Of a DNA stretch of 60,925 bases, positions 1 through 8,584 are shown piece by piece (positions within the stretch are counted from its first letter, which is position 1; every line of letters starts with the position of its first letter). Source of the DNA: Candidatus Thalassarchaeaceae archaeon (GTDB lineage: Archaea > Thermoplasmatota > Poseidoniia > Poseidoniales > Thalassarchaeaceae). The notes under the pieces are model-generated. The model was not told where the DNA came from, searched no databases, and was given only the letters and a program-made list of their open reading frames with translations. Where the stretch lies: positions 197,894-258,818 of the forward strand of contig CALSZZ010000004.1 of the NCBI GenBank assembly GCA_943841885.1, in the 5' to 3' direction. Made by a program: the position numbers and the translations under genes.

Positions 1-1
1 T

Positions 2-1483
2 ATAGTTGAAAGAGCAAATAAGATTGGACGCCAAATAAATCCTACTTTTGGAAAGTCTAAAAATGCAGAAGAATTAGTTAATAAGGCTAGTAAATTATTA
101 CGGTTGTCTGAAATTAATACTGCTTTAGAATGTGTTGAAATGGCATTAAAACTTGATCCAAATAATGGAGGAGCATGGCTTTTACATTCTAAAATATTAT
201 CTACAAACCCATATAAAATAAAGGAAGCATTAGCCAGTATCAAGAAAGCAAAGGCTTTAGGTCAGTTTGGTATAATAATAGAATCTGAGATACTAGAAAA
301 TAATGGTAAGTTTGATGCTGCAATTTCAGCACTTGAAGAGTATTTATCAAATGAAATCGAGAACCCTGAAGTAAGAGGCCGTTTGAGTTTATTACTTCTT
401 AGAAATAATTCTTTAGAATGGTCAAAAAAGGTGCTAGAAGAAGCACCAGAAGAATCTTGGAAACATTCTGCTTTACATGTTATGCGGGGCCGCCTATATC
501 TTTCAGATGTTGATGAATACAGAGATAATACGGGGAATCATAATCAAATGATTCTTTTGGATGCTCTTTCGTCTTTTGACTCAGCGATTGAATATGATCG
601 GGAATCTGGATTAGCATGGTTAGGTAGGTCTCGAACATTAAGATACCAAGGCTCACTGAATGAGGCTGAAATAGCATTGGTAAGAGCAAGAAGACTAATT
701 CCTGAACATCCCTCCATTCCTCTAGAAGAAGCACAACTTTCTATGGATTTAGGAAAATTAGATCAGGCCAATGTTATGATTTCAGAGGCGTCTACTCAGT
801 TACAAAATAATATTACAATACCATTCCTCAAAGGATTAATCGCTGCTAAAAAAGGAAACTTATCTGAAGCACAAGATCTATTCACCCGTACCCTTGAAAT
901 GGATAAAAATCATGTAAGAGCTCGCTTGAATAGATGCTCTGCTGCTCTTTTAAGAGAAGAATTAGGTTTAGCCCTAGATGATGCAAATTACTTAGTTGAA
1001 AATAGACCAGATCTGAATTTGGCTAGATTAAGAAGATCAGAAATTTTAATGAATTTAGGAGATTGGATAGAAGCCGATAGCGAACTAAGACGTTTATTGA
1101 TAAAATCTCCTGAATATACGATGGCTTTAGTTCATTTAGGGACTTGTATGAATGCAATGGGAAGGGCTGAACAGGCAGAAAAACCACTTAATAAAGCAAT
1201 ACAAATCGATCCGACACTATCAGATGCATGGTATCAAAGAGGTCTTCTATATCTGGATTTTGGCAGATTAGATGAAGCATTTTCAGATTTTGAAAGTGCT
1301 GCCAAATGCAACCCAAGACATCTCGATGCAAAGCTTAGAATTGCTGCAATTTTACACGATGGAGATAGTTCAGAAGCCGCGGTATCTGCATGGAGAGAAG
1401 TATTGAATATAGATCCAGAAAATCGTTTAGCCAGAAGGCGGTTAGAAGAAAGTAGAGGGAAAACTACCATACAAAAAATATAA
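2..1483 (+). CDS. TPR-repeat protein, 5' end cut by the window
   Basis: The reading frame is open from the first bases of the window, so the true start lies upstream; the TTG at 104 is only the first possible internal start. The visible part is almost entirely tetratricopeptide repeats: successive ~34-residue helical hairpins with the spaced small and aromatic residues of TPRs (for example 'ALECVEMALKLDPNNGGAW' and 'AEKPLNKAIQIDPTLSDAW'). TPR arrays are protein-interaction scaffolds; no enzymatic domain is visible, and I see no membrane segment in this part. The C-terminus is basic. The gene ends 45 bp before the thioredoxin-like gene on the same strand. Partner and function cannot be told from sequence. 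Confidence 0.85.
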   Translation: MVERANKIGRQINPTFGKSKNAEELVNKASKLLRLSEINTALECVEMALKLDPNNGGAWLLHSKILSTNPYKIKEALASIKKAKALGQFGIIIESEILENNGKFDAAISALEEYLSNEIENPEVRGRLSLLLLRNNSLEWSKKVLEEAPEESWKHSALHVMRGRLYLSDVDEYRDNTGNHNQMILLDALSSFDSAIEYDRESGLAWLGRSRTLRYQGSLNEAEIALVRARRLIPEHPSIPLEEAQLSMDLGKLDQANVMISEASTQLQNNITIPFLKGLIAAKKGNLSEAQDLFTRTLEMDKNHVRARLNRCSAALLREELGLALDDANYLVENRPDLNLARLRRSEILMNLGDWIEADSELRRLLIKSPEYTMALVHLGTCMNAMGRAEQAEKPLNKAIQIDPTLSDAWYQRGLLYLDFGRLDEAFSDFESAAKCNPRHLDAKLRIAAILHDGDSSEAAVSAWREVLNIDPENRLARRRLEESRGKTTIQKI

Positions 1484-1527
1484 CATTTTTACAAAGCATT
1501 AATTCCAAACTGTACTTCGGTTGAAAT

Positions 1528-2082
1528 ATGACAGAGGTCACTGGAGTAGAACCCGGAAATAAAGCACCAAATTTTATGCTAAAAAATGCCAACCCATCAG
1601 TTTCTGGAGATATTGTTTCTTTCTCCGAATCAATGATGGAAAATGGATTGATAGTTATGTTTACTTGCAACCATTGCCCTTACGTAGTGGGGTCCGAATC
1701 AAGAATAGAGGCGATGTCACTAAAAGCTCAAAGTAATAATATTGGATTCATTGGAATTAATTCTAATGATCCAGTAAATTATAATACTGATTCTTGGGAA
1801 AATATGGTTAAAAGAGCAAAATCTGGGATGTCATATGCTTATTTAGTAGATGAAAGCCAAGAAATAGCACAAAATTATGGTGCAGAAAGAACACCTGAAT
1901 TTTATTTAATAAATTCATCTGGAATAGTTGTTTATCGAGGTCGTCTAGACGACTCTCCTCGTGACCCTTCTCATGCTAAGACTTCTGATTTATCCGATGC
2001 AATAGATGAGCTAATTGCAGGACAACCAATGTCTCAAAGTAGGAATGAAAGTATCGGCTGCTCAGTAAAGTGGAAAAATTAA
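1528..2082 (+). CDS. Thioredoxin-fold redox protein (AhpC/TSA-like, CxxC)
   Basis: A 184-residue thioredoxin-fold protein. It begins with the peroxiredoxin/redoxin pattern 'PGNKAPNFML' and has a redox-active C47-N-H-C50 motif directly followed by PY, which is the hallmark of a widespread family of cytosolic 'thioredoxin-like, HCPY' proteins related to AhpC/TSA. The later cis-Pro region ('GAERTPEFYLIN') is also present. No signal peptide is visible, so it is probably cytoplasmic. Thiol-disulfide exchange or peroxide reduction is the family expectation; the substrate is unknown. The ATG start at 1528 places the redoxin pattern at the usual distance from the N-terminus. Confidence 0.85.
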   Translation: MTEVTGVEPGNKAPNFMLKNANPSVSGDIVSFSESMMENGLIVMFTCNHCPYVVGSESRIEAMSLKAQSNNIGFIGINSNDPVNYNTDSWENMVKRAKSGMSYAYLVDESQEIAQNYGAERTPEFYLINSSGIVVYRGRLDDSPRDPSHAKTSDLSDAIDELIAGQPMSQSRNESIGCSVKWKN

Positions 2083-2100
2083 TTGTTAAATTAAGAAAAA

Positions 2101-2523
2101 TTAGTACTGTTCCAATACAAGTTCAGTTTGAGTAGAACTAATATCACCAGGGGCTGCTAACCACATTTTATCCAACATATTTCTCAATCCTGCAGTGTCA
2201 TCCACATGCACAATAGCAATTAAGTCAGCCTCACCACTTATTTCGTAAACAGATTCTACTCCAACCCAACCGGCAAACTCCCCTGCCAGAGTTCCAATCT
2301 CGGTTCCCGGGCCTACCTTCATACGTATTAAAGCCGACAAACCTATTCCACTTTCTCTTACAGTATATCCTCTTATGACACCCTCCTCTTCTAACTTTTT
2401 CATTCTAGTCCTAACAGTTCTTTCAGTGACTCCAACACTTTTTGCTATTTCCACGTACGCTGCTCTTCCATTGTCTCTAAGCACTCCTAAAATACTTCTA
2501 TCTAAAGAATCAACATTTGACAT
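2101..2523 (-). CDS. Lrp/AsnC-family transcriptional regulator
   Basis: A 140-residue protein with the standard Lrp layout: an N-terminal winged HTH (about residues 5-55, 'DRSILGVLRDNGRAAYVEIA' then 'GVTERTVRTRMKKLEEEG') and a C-terminal RAM ligand-binding/oligomerisation domain (about 65-140). Such proteins form dimers to octamers that sense amino acids or related small molecules. It converges on the thioredoxin-like gene and is divergent from the next gene; the 142-bp divergent gap holds a 7-bp-arm palindrome that may be its operator. The effector is not predictable. Confidence 0.9.
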   Translation of the reverse strand: MSNVDSLDRSILGVLRDNGRAAYVEIAKSVGVTERTVRTRMKKLEEEGVIRGYTVRESGIGLSALIRMKVGPGTEIGTLAGEFAGWVGVESVYEISGEADLIAIVHVDDTAGLRNMLDKMWLAAPGDISSTQTELVLEQY

Positions 2524-2596
2524 ATTTTATTCCGAAAACCGTATCTTATTTCTACTTTGACAACATAAATTCTTATTATTTATAACTTTATTTCCG

Positions 2597-2616
2597 TATT
2601 ATGTAAATTCATAATA
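2597..2616. promoter_or_regulatory. Palindrome in divergent promoter region, candidate Lrp operator
   Basis: TATTATG and its exact reverse complement CATAATA are separated by 6 bp, 74 bp upstream of the Lrp-family start and 50 bp upstream of the divergent gene. The position suits an autoregulatory site, but the site is AT-rich in an AT-rich genome, so chance cannot be excluded. Confidence 0.35.
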
Positions 2617-2665
2617 ATTTTTTTTTAAAAGTTTGGTTAAAATGTGATGACATTGACAGACTGAC

Positions 2666-3097
2666 GTGCAAACAGATGAGGCGACGACAAATCTTCATAT
2701 CCAAGAGTTTCTTGATGATATCTCAAAACTGAATTTATCATATGCTTATTCTCAGTGGTATAATGTTGATGTTGCATCACTTATTTCGAATACTAATATT
2801 CTTGGTCATGAAATAGATGAATCTACTGGGGCTTCATTAATTTTTTTAGATCGTAGTGTTATGTTTTGTTGCCCAAATTCAGGTAAAATACATCATTATC
2901 CTAAACATTTGCTACATTGTTTTGTAGATGATAAAAGAGGTCAATCAGAAATAAATGATACTTTGTTTAGAGCAGAACTATTTTCTATATCTCCTAAAGA
3001 TGAGCAATTATGTTGGGAAAAATGTTGTAATTCAGAAGTCGATATACCAAATCTTCAGTCCAAAGTGTCTAATTGGATAGGTTGGTTAAACAGATAA
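2666..3097 (+). CDS. Hypothetical protein, 143 aa
   Basis: GTG-started reading frame of 143 residues with good coding character and clean intergenic spacing on both sides. No domain is recognised. It has several cysteines (a CC pair near residues 71-72, a CxxxCC near residues 117-121) and aromatic residues, no signal peptide and no membrane helix, so a small cytoplasmic protein, possibly metal-binding. It lies 51 bp upstream of the enolase ATG and could be co-transcribed with it, but enolase may have its own promoter. Confidence 0.6.
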   Translation: MQTDEATTNLHIQEFLDDISKLNLSYAYSQWYNVDVASLISNTNILGHEIDESTGASLIFLDRSVMFCCPNSGKIHHYPKHLLHCFVDDKRGQSEINDTLFRAELFSISPKDEQLCWEKCCNSEVDIPNLQSKVSNWIGWLNR

Positions 3098-3148
3098 TTT
3101 TGATTATATTCCGTTATCTTGACAAGAGTAACACATCTCCCATCAAAT

Positions 3149-4399
3149 ATGGGGTTACCGATAAGTGATTTACATGCTCGAATGATTTTAGATTCTAGAG
3201 GCAATCCTACTGTAGAAGTTGAATGTTATGCTAGTATAGATATTTCCTCTCGCGCCGCAGTTCCATCAGGAGCCTCAACAGGTAGTTATGAGGCTGTAGA
3301 ATTAAGAGATGGAGGAGAAAAGTGGGCCGGTAAAGGAGTTCATTCCGCGATTGATAATATTAATGGAAAAATTAAAAATGCTTTAATCGGAGAAGATATT
3401 TCTGAACAAAGTAATATTGACCAGATTATGCTAGATTTAGACAATACATCTAACAAATCAAATCTTGGAGCCAATGCAATTCTTGGAGTTTCATTAGCTT
3501 GCTTAAGGGCAGCTGCAGGAATCGGTTATCCATTATGGTCATATATCGCATCTGAAGAAGATAAATGTGCTTTACCTGTTCCATTAATGAATATACTCAA
3601 TGGAGGTGCACATGCTAATTCTAATGTTGATATACAAGAATTTATGATTGTTCCCCACGGTTTTACAAACTTTGAAGATTCATTACGCGCAGGTGTTGAA
3701 ATATATCATACTTTGAAAACAGTTCTAAAAAAGAATGGACTGCTTAGCGGCGTAGGAGATGAAGGAGGATTTGCTCCAAATTTACCATGTAATGAAGATG
3801 GTCTTATTTATGTCGTAAAAGCTATACAAAAAGCTGGATATAAACCAGGAGAAGAGGTTTCAATTGCATTAGATGTTGCAGCACAAGAATTTCTTAAGGA
3901 TAATAAATATCATTTTGATGGACAACGATTATCAGGTACGGAATTAGCAGAAATTTATTCTGAATGGATTAGAAAATATCCAATAGTGTCTATAGAAGAT
4001 CCATTTGGAGAAGATGACTGGGGCTCATGGATTGAATTCACAAAAAAAGAAGGAAATAATATCCAAATCGTAGGAGACGATTTGTATGTCACTAACCCAA
4101 ATCGTCTAATTAGAGGTATTGAAGAACACGCATCAAATGCGATTTTAATAAAATTGAACCAAATAGGAACCTTCACGGAAACCATGAACGTGATAAAAAT
4201 GGCTAAAGATGCCGGTTTTGCTACCATAATAAGCCATCGTTCAGGAGAAACAAGTGATGAAATAATTTCTGATATAGCCGTAGGTACTAACGCTGGCCAA
4301 ATAAAAACTGGGGCCCCCGCAAGAAGTGATAGGACTTCGAAATATAATCAATTATTGAGAATTTCAGAAACATGTAATAATTTCACTCAACTATTCTAA
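3149..4399 (+). CDS. eno: Enolase
   Basis: Phosphopyruvate hydratase, which interconverts 2-phosphoglycerate and phosphoenolpyruvate in glycolysis and gluconeogenesis. The sequence has the N-terminal 'ARMILDSRGNPTVEVE' block, the 'PSGASTG' loop, 'NGGAHANSNVDIQEFMI', the metal ligands in 'VSIEDPFGEDDW' and 'VGDDLYVTN', the catalytic lysine in 'ILIKLNQIGT' and 'SHRSGET' near the end. An in-frame TTG lies at 3119, but the ATG at 3149 gives the family's usual N-terminus. In many archaea eno sits in the rpoN/rps2 cluster; here it is separated from that cluster by about 24 kb. Its last 9 bp overlap the convergent dys gene. Confidence 0.97.
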   Translation: MGLPISDLHARMILDSRGNPTVEVECYASIDISSRAAVPSGASTGSYEAVELRDGGEKWAGKGVHSAIDNINGKIKNALIGEDISEQSNIDQIMLDLDNTSNKSNLGANAILGVSLACLRAAAGIGYPLWSYIASEEDKCALPVPLMNILNGGAHANSNVDIQEFMIVPHGFTNFEDSLRAGVEIYHTLKTVLKKNGLLSGVGDEGGFAPNLPCNEDGLIYVVKAIQKAGYKPGEEVSIALDVAAQEFLKDNKYHFDGQRLSGTELAEIYSEWIRKYPIVSIEDPFGEDDWGSWIEFTKKEGNNIQIVGDDLYVTNPNRLIRGIEEHASNAILIKLNQIGTFTETMNVIKMAKDAGFATIISHRSGETSDEIISDIAVGTNAGQIKTGAPARSDRTSKYNQLLRISETCNNFTQLF

Positions 4400-5338
4400 G
4401 GAATTAAGGATTAGAGGCAATACAATCGTTGCATCTGATTCTATTACAAACCGTGGAGTATCAACATCTAGTTTTCCCCAACTTATTTTTTCATTTGGAG
4501 GAGCACCGGAATATCCTCCATATGATGGTCTTGACTCACTAATTTGTGCAAACCATTTCCATCGATTGATTTTCATTCCTACATCCTGTTCCAACATTGG
4601 AACTACACATATAGCAAAATCACCAGCTATTCCCCCTCCAACCTGTAGAATTCCTGTTGGAGAATCATCTTCTCTATACCAATCTGCCAGTGATTGCATA
4701 GCATACAAACCTCCTTTTATTATATCTGGATTCTTGAAAGTACAATCAATTACTCTAGCAGTAAGAATATTTCCAAGAGTAGAATCTTCCCAACCTGGTA
4801 CAAATATTGGTATATTGGCATCAGCTGCAGCCATTAGCCATGAATTTTTTGGATTTCCTTCAAATTCTAACTCACTATGGAGTAAAATATCATATAAATA
4901 TTCATGAGGAAATCTCTTATCTCCTGCAGCCTCTGCATTTTTCCATAACGGCATAAGTAATTTCTCAATCTTTCTTATTGCTTCTTCTTCAGGAATAGCA
5001 ACATCTGTAACTCGGTTCATTCCCCTATCTCTGAGTTTTTCATCATCTTCCGCAGTCATTTCTCTCCAATTTAATATCTTCTCATAACTTGAATAGGCAA
5101 CCAACTTGAATAAATCTTCTTCAAGGTTGGCACCCGTACAACAAATGGCATGTATTTTTTGAGATCTTATTGCCGGCGCTAACGTCCTACCTATCTCAGC
5201 TGTTGACATAGCACCAGCCAACGTAATGATAAGTCTACCTTTATGATCTAAGAAATCTCTAAGAGATTCTGAACACTCTGCCAATATTCCTGCATTAAAA
5301 TGCTTATAATTTTCTTTAATAAATTTTTTTATAGACAT
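4391..5338 (-). CDS. dys: Deoxyhypusine synthase
   Basis: Transfers the aminobutyl group of spermidine, with NAD, onto a lysine of translation factor aIF5A, the first step of hypusine formation in archaea and eukaryotes. The 315-residue protein shows the N-terminal 'LIITLAGAMSTAEIGRTLAP', 'CCTGANLEEDLFKLVA', the 'QVGGGIAGDFAICVVPML' NAD-site region and 'ISWGKL', which contains the lysine that forms the covalent enzyme intermediate in characterised homologues. It follows the speD gene by 8 bp on the same strand, so an enzyme making the spermidine precursor and one consuming spermidine are in one operon. Confidence 0.95.
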   Translation of the reverse strand: MSIKKFIKENYKHFNAGILAECSESLRDFLDHKGRLIITLAGAMSTAEIGRTLAPAIRSQKIHAICCTGANLEEDLFKLVAYSSYEKILNWREMTAEDDEKLRDRGMNRVTDVAIPEEEAIRKIEKLLMPLWKNAEAAGDKRFPHEYLYDILLHSELEFEGNPKNSWLMAAADANIPIFVPGWEDSTLGNILTARVIDCTFKNPDIIKGGLYAMQSLADWYREDDSPTGILQVGGGIAGDFAICVVPMLEQDVGMKINRWKWFAQISESRPSYGGYSGAPPNEKISWGKLDVDTPRFVIESDATIVLPLILNSLE

Positions 5339-5346
5339 ATAATCAC

Positions 5347-5736
5347 CTACTGAATAAATCTATTAATTTGCTGTTCTCTAACTAGTCTAATCCCTTTAAT
5401 TGATTTTGAAAAAAGATTTTTTATTCCATCAACAATCAATTGAGGGTCATTATTTCCACAGGTAAATACATCAATTGCCAATAAACCAATGTCTGAATAA
5501 CAATGTGCAGTTACATGACTCTCATCTATCAAAACAACAGCAGCATATCCTGGTGGACTTTGTGTTCCATCAAATTCCTCTACATGTGAATGAACTTCTC
5601 TAATTCCAGCATTTCTTACAATTTCTCTTAGTTTCTCTAATATCCAACTTCCATCATTTTTTCCAGGAGCAGTATAATTTACATAGTCTAAAAAAATATG
5701 CATACCTCTGCCATCTTCGCCGCTCATTTTTTTCAA
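5347..5736 (-). CDS. speD: S-adenosylmethionine decarboxylase (prokaryotic class)
   Basis: Self-processing pyruvoyl enzyme of about the usual 125-130 residues for bacterial/archaeal SpeD. The cleavage site is in 'DESHVTAH': S73 would become the pyruvoyl group after Glu-Ser cleavage; the histidine pair and 'AIDVFTCG' with C93 are the family's catalytic residues. The product, decarboxylated AdoMet, donates aminopropyl groups for spermidine. In some Crenarchaeota a paralogue decarboxylates arginine instead, so substrate is inferred from context: dys lies 8 bp downstream. Start could also be Met4 or Met12; the segment before Met12 is not conserved in type. Confidence 0.93.
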   Translation of the reverse strand: MKKMSGEDGRGMHIFLDYVNYTAPGKNDGSWILEKLREIVRNAGIREVHSHVEEFDGTQSPPGYAAVVLIDESHVTAHCYSDIGLLAIDVFTCGNNDPQLIVDGIKNLFSKSIKGIRLVREQQINRFIQ

Positions 5737-5796
5737 TGCAATATTTAATCATAAATATAATTTTAGATTTTTTATTAATATTAGTTCTATGTTGAA

Positions 5797-6957
5797 TTAA
5801 TCAATAAGCCACTTCTTCAATCTTTCCAATCCTTCTATTATTGTCTCTTCACTACATGCATATGAGATTCTAATAAAGCCGGCCCCGCCTGTTATAAGTG
5901 ATGCAGGAATTAATTGAACGCCCGCCTCAAGTGCTCCATCTGCAAATTCTAAATCTGTCATCCCTGTTCCGGTCACATCTACGAATAGGTAGAACGCGCC
6001 TTCTGGATCTACAATTCTTAGACCAGGAATTTTAGAAAGACCTTCAACCATGATTTCTTTTCTTTTTATGTATTCATTATTAAAATTCTCAACTTCATCA
6101 TCGCACTTAAGTGCTATTTTTGCGGCATCCATTAGAAAAGTAGGAACATGAGATGCTGAATTAGCTTGACTCTTTGCCGCTGCTTTCATTGCATTTTTTG
6201 GTCCAGCCAAGAAACCTAATCGCATCCCAGTCATTGCCCAAGATTTTGACCAACCATTTACAACAATGGTTCTTTCAAACCCTCCAGGAATACTGGCCGG
6301 AGAAACATGAGGATAGTCGACCCATACAAGGCGTGCATATATTTCATCAGAAACAATCCACAAGTCATGTTCCTTTGCAATATTCACAATTTCTTCTATT
6401 TCTGAAGGAGTAAATACAGCACCAGTAGGATTACATGGTGAATTTATTAAAATCATTTTTGTTTTATTATTTATTGAATTTCTTATAGCATCAATATCAG
6501 GATGAAAAGTATCTCTATCGACGGGAACATGAACCGGTATGGCACCAATAAACTTTAACATCGGTTCATATGATGCCCATGAAGGGGCAAGTAAAATTAC
6601 TTCATCACCTGGCATTGTTGTAATTAAAAACGAATAAAGTAATCCTTGTTTAGCCCCAGGCGTGATTACTATATCTTCAGCAGGACAATTTATGTTATGT
6701 TTTTGTTTAATATAATCTGAAACAGCACTGCACAATTCTAAAGAACCAGCGCCACGAGTATATTTTGTCTTACCATCATTTAAACCTTTGATAGCCAACT
6801 TAATTATTTTTTCTGGAGTACTAAAACCCGGTTCTCCGACAGTCCATCTTACTACTCCCTCGGCAGGCGGCTGTAGATAAGAAGCGAAGCCAACTCCCAG
6901 GCCCTCATATCGTCCCGATACTTGTGGCATATCCCGTCCCGAGTGTTGAACGTTCAT
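5797..6957 (-). CDS. Class I/II aminotransferase (aspartate aminotransferase-like)
   Basis: PLP-dependent fold-type I aminotransferase of 386 residues from the ATG at 6957 (an upstream in-frame ATG at 6969 adds 4 residues). Visible landmarks are 'TVGEPGFSTP', 'YTRGAGSLELC', 'INSPCNPTGAVF', the PLP-binding 'VSDEIYARL' and the Schiff-base lysine in 'NGWSKSWAMTGMRLGF'; the arginine in 'GFIRISYAC' should bind the substrate carboxylate. The closest functional type is archaeal AspC, transaminating aspartate/oxaloacetate, but aromatic or alanine specificity is possible. It is convergent to nothing and stands alone between speD and tRNA-Cys. Confidence 0.92.
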   Translation of the reverse strand: MNVQHSGRDMPQVSGRYEGLGVGFASYLQPPAEGVVRWTVGEPGFSTPEKIIKLAIKGLNDGKTKYTRGAGSLELCSAVSDYIKQKHNINCPAEDIVITPGAKQGLLYSFLITTMPGDEVILLAPSWASYEPMLKFIGAIPVHVPVDRDTFHPDIDAIRNSINNKTKMILINSPCNPTGAVFTPSEIEEIVNIAKEHDLWIVSDEIYARLVWVDYPHVSPASIPGGFERTIVVNGWSKSWAMTGMRLGFLAGPKNAMKAAAKSQANSASHVPTFLMDAAKIALKCDDEVENFNNEYIKRKEIMVEGLSKIPGLRIVDPEGAFYLFVDVTGTGMTDLEFADGALEAGVQLIPASLITGGAGFIRISYACSEETIIEGLERLKKWLID

Positions 6958-7040
6958 GATAGTATGCAATAAAAATTATTTTTTTTACTCAGTGTTCTAC
7001 GAACAATATTCAAAGAGAACTAGTTCTTGGACTACATATC

Positions 7041-7114
7041 GCACGGATGGCAGAGCAGCTATGCAAGGGATTGCAGATCCCTGGACCCGGGTGCAAATCC
7101 CGGTCCGTGCTCCA
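7041..7114 (+). tRNA. tRNA-Cys (GCA)
   Basis: Acceptor GCACGGA pairs with TCCGTGC, discriminator T, CCA encoded. Anticodon stem AGGGA/TCCCT closes the loop TTGCAGA, giving anticodon GCA. T stem CCGGG/CCCGG closes a 7-nt loop. The T loop reads TGCAAAT, with G at position 55 instead of the near-universal T seen in the two other tRNAs of this window. U73 fits tRNA-Cys. The stop codon of the convergent acetyltransferase gene begins at the next base after CCA. Confidence 0.95.
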
Positions 7115-7552
7115 TCATTTTGGTTTCCATTCCATATCATGATGTGGACCAATTCCTTCTATTTCAAAAATTTCAGATACAATCTTAAAACCACATCTGG
7201 CATACATCGGAACCGCTTTTATTCTAGCATTACACCAAATACCTGTATTTTCTTTCTTAACCTCATCTTGTAATTTATTTACAATATCTGAACCAATGCC
7301 TCGATTACGAAATTCAGAATCAACTGCCATACCTCTTATTCTGTACTCACAACCCTCTCTAGGATCCAATTGTAATGTCGCACAACCAATAATTTTTTTT
7401 CCTATATATGCACACAAAAACCTAGTATTTTCATCATCATCGATACCAGGATAATGTTCAGTTCCTCTGGGCATTCCAATTCTAAGAACTTTGAATCTCA
7501 ATTCTAGATGATCCAAATCTACTTTATCTGACCACCTCAATACATGTTTCAT
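7115..7552 (-). CDS. GNAT-family N-acetyltransferase
   Basis: A 145-residue single-domain GNAT protein. The acetyl-CoA pyrophosphate-binding motif A is visible as 'VDSEFRNRGIGSDIV' (R/Q-x-x-G-x-G/A pattern), preceded by the beta-4 strand and followed by 'VPMYARCGFKIV', the motif B 'YxxxGF' signature. These enzymes acetylate amino groups of small molecules or proteins; the substrate is unknown. The gene is convergent with tRNA-Cys, its stop codon abutting the tRNA 3' end, so its transcript must end inside or across the tRNA antisense. Confidence 0.88.
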   Translation of the reverse strand: MKHVLRWSDKVDLDHLELRFKVLRIGMPRGTEHYPGIDDDENTRFLCAYIGKKIIGCATLQLDPREGCEYRIRGMAVDSEFRNRGIGSDIVNKLQDEVKKENTGIWCNARIKAVPMYARCGFKIVSEIFEIEGIGPHHDMEWKPK

Positions 7553-7605
7553 GTATTGTCGAAAGATAACTACACAATTAATACATCTTCTATCGGCGCT
7601 TTAAA

Positions 7606-8043
7606 ATGGACGTTGATGTTGGTATAGACATGAATGAACCAAAAAACACAAATTGGAAAATTTTTGGCATAATTGGATTTATTTTAGTAATCAACACTAT
7701 TTATCCAAAATTTTCTTTTTCCGGTCCTTGGAATTCCAATTCTTTTTCTTTGGGTATAGTGGGATTAATGGGAATATCCTTTTTGTATGTCTCATGGTAT
7801 CGTTTTACATTTAACAGAAATGGACTAATACCCTGGATGGATATTTTAAAAAATCCTTCAAGATCTTCAAAAATTGAATTGTCGATAGGTTTTTTCTTTA
7901 TTTTCGGAGCATGGTTTGCAGGAAATATTTTACAAAATAATCTTCCGGATCCAACGGGATTAATTTTAGCTTTAATTGGTGTTTTATTAATTCTTCATTC
8001 AACTTATGTTTTACTAAGTATTGGTCCACTAAAAGACGATTAA
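7606..8043 (+). CDS. Small integral membrane protein, hypothetical
   Basis: 145 residues with about four hydrophobic segments (near residues 20-38, 46-65, 90-110 and 116-138) connected by short polar loops, and a short cytoplasmic-looking N-terminus. No family recognised. An in-frame Met9 is an alternative start. It is divergent from the acetyltransferase and converges on the RNase HI gene 2 bp away, so it is a monocistronic unit. Confidence 0.65.
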   Translation: MDVDVGIDMNEPKNTNWKIFGIIGFILVINTIYPKFSFSGPWNSNSFSLGIVGLMGISFLYVSWYRFTFNRNGLIPWMDILKNPSRSSKIELSIGFFFIFGAWFAGNILQNNLPDPTGLILALIGVLLILHSTYVLLSIGPLKDD

Positions 8044-8045
8044 CA

Positions 8046-8582
8046 TTATCTTTTACCTGGTTTCCAAAATTGTAGTGGTAATGCATTGTCGCCTTTCATT
8101 GCTCTAAATGCTAAATGATCAGCACGCTCATTCCATCTATGCCCTCTATGTGCTTTGACATGCTCAAATCCTATCGTTTTAATCGATATAACTTCTTTCC
8201 ATATCTGTTGAACGCGCTGTGCGATTTGGCGATTGGCTTTAGCTTTCCACTTCCCCATAGTAATATTCATTGCATATTGCGAATCTCCTTTAATCATTAC
8301 ATTTTTATCCCTATTTCCTATTAATATCCATCGAAGAGCATGTGCTATCGCACTCAATTCTGCAGTGTTATTGGATCCTACTTCGGCACCTAGAAACAGC
8401 TTAGAATCTCTATTGGTAATTACTTTACCACTTTCTTCATAAATTAAATTTCCATGACCTTTGCCTAGTCCATTATCTCCTTCTATAACACAAAAACCCC
8501 AGCCTGCAGGAGTTTCAGATGTCACATTTCTATTTTCTTCACAAGAACCATCCACATAGATATATATGGCATCTAAAACCAT
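8046..8582 (-). CDS. rnhA: Ribonuclease HI-like protein
   Basis: RNase H fold that cleaves RNA in RNA-DNA hybrids. All four catalytic acids of RNase HI are in place: D11 in 'YVDGS', E75 in 'NNTAELSAI', D100 in 'IKGDSQYA' and D155 in 'NERAD', with the histidine-rich 'HVKAHRGHRWN' loop before the last acid. At 178 residues it is slightly longer than E. coli RNase HI because of an insertion after the first strand. The gene begins 2 bp before the stop side of gcvH (8585) and is probably co-transcribed with it. Confidence 0.92.
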   Translation of the reverse strand: MVLDAIYIYVDGSCEENRNVTSETPAGWGFCVIEGDNGLGKGHGNLIYEESGKVITNRDSKLFLGAEVGSNNTAELSAIAHALRWILIGNRDKNVMIKGDSQYAMNITMGKWKAKANRQIAQRVQQIWKEVISIKTIGFEHVKAHRGHRWNERADHLAFRAMKGDNALPLQFWKPGKR

Positions 8583-8584
8583 AT

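Noticed and set aside
5347-5736. Arginine decarboxylase of the crenarchaeal SpeD-like kind as the preferred call
   Set aside because: Possible, but adjacency to deoxyhypusine synthase and ordinary motif content make AdoMet decarboxylase more likely; left as an alternative.
7041-7114. tRNA gene as integration site of a mobile element
   Set aside because: No integrase gene and no direct copy of the tRNA 3' end were seen near any of the three tRNAs.
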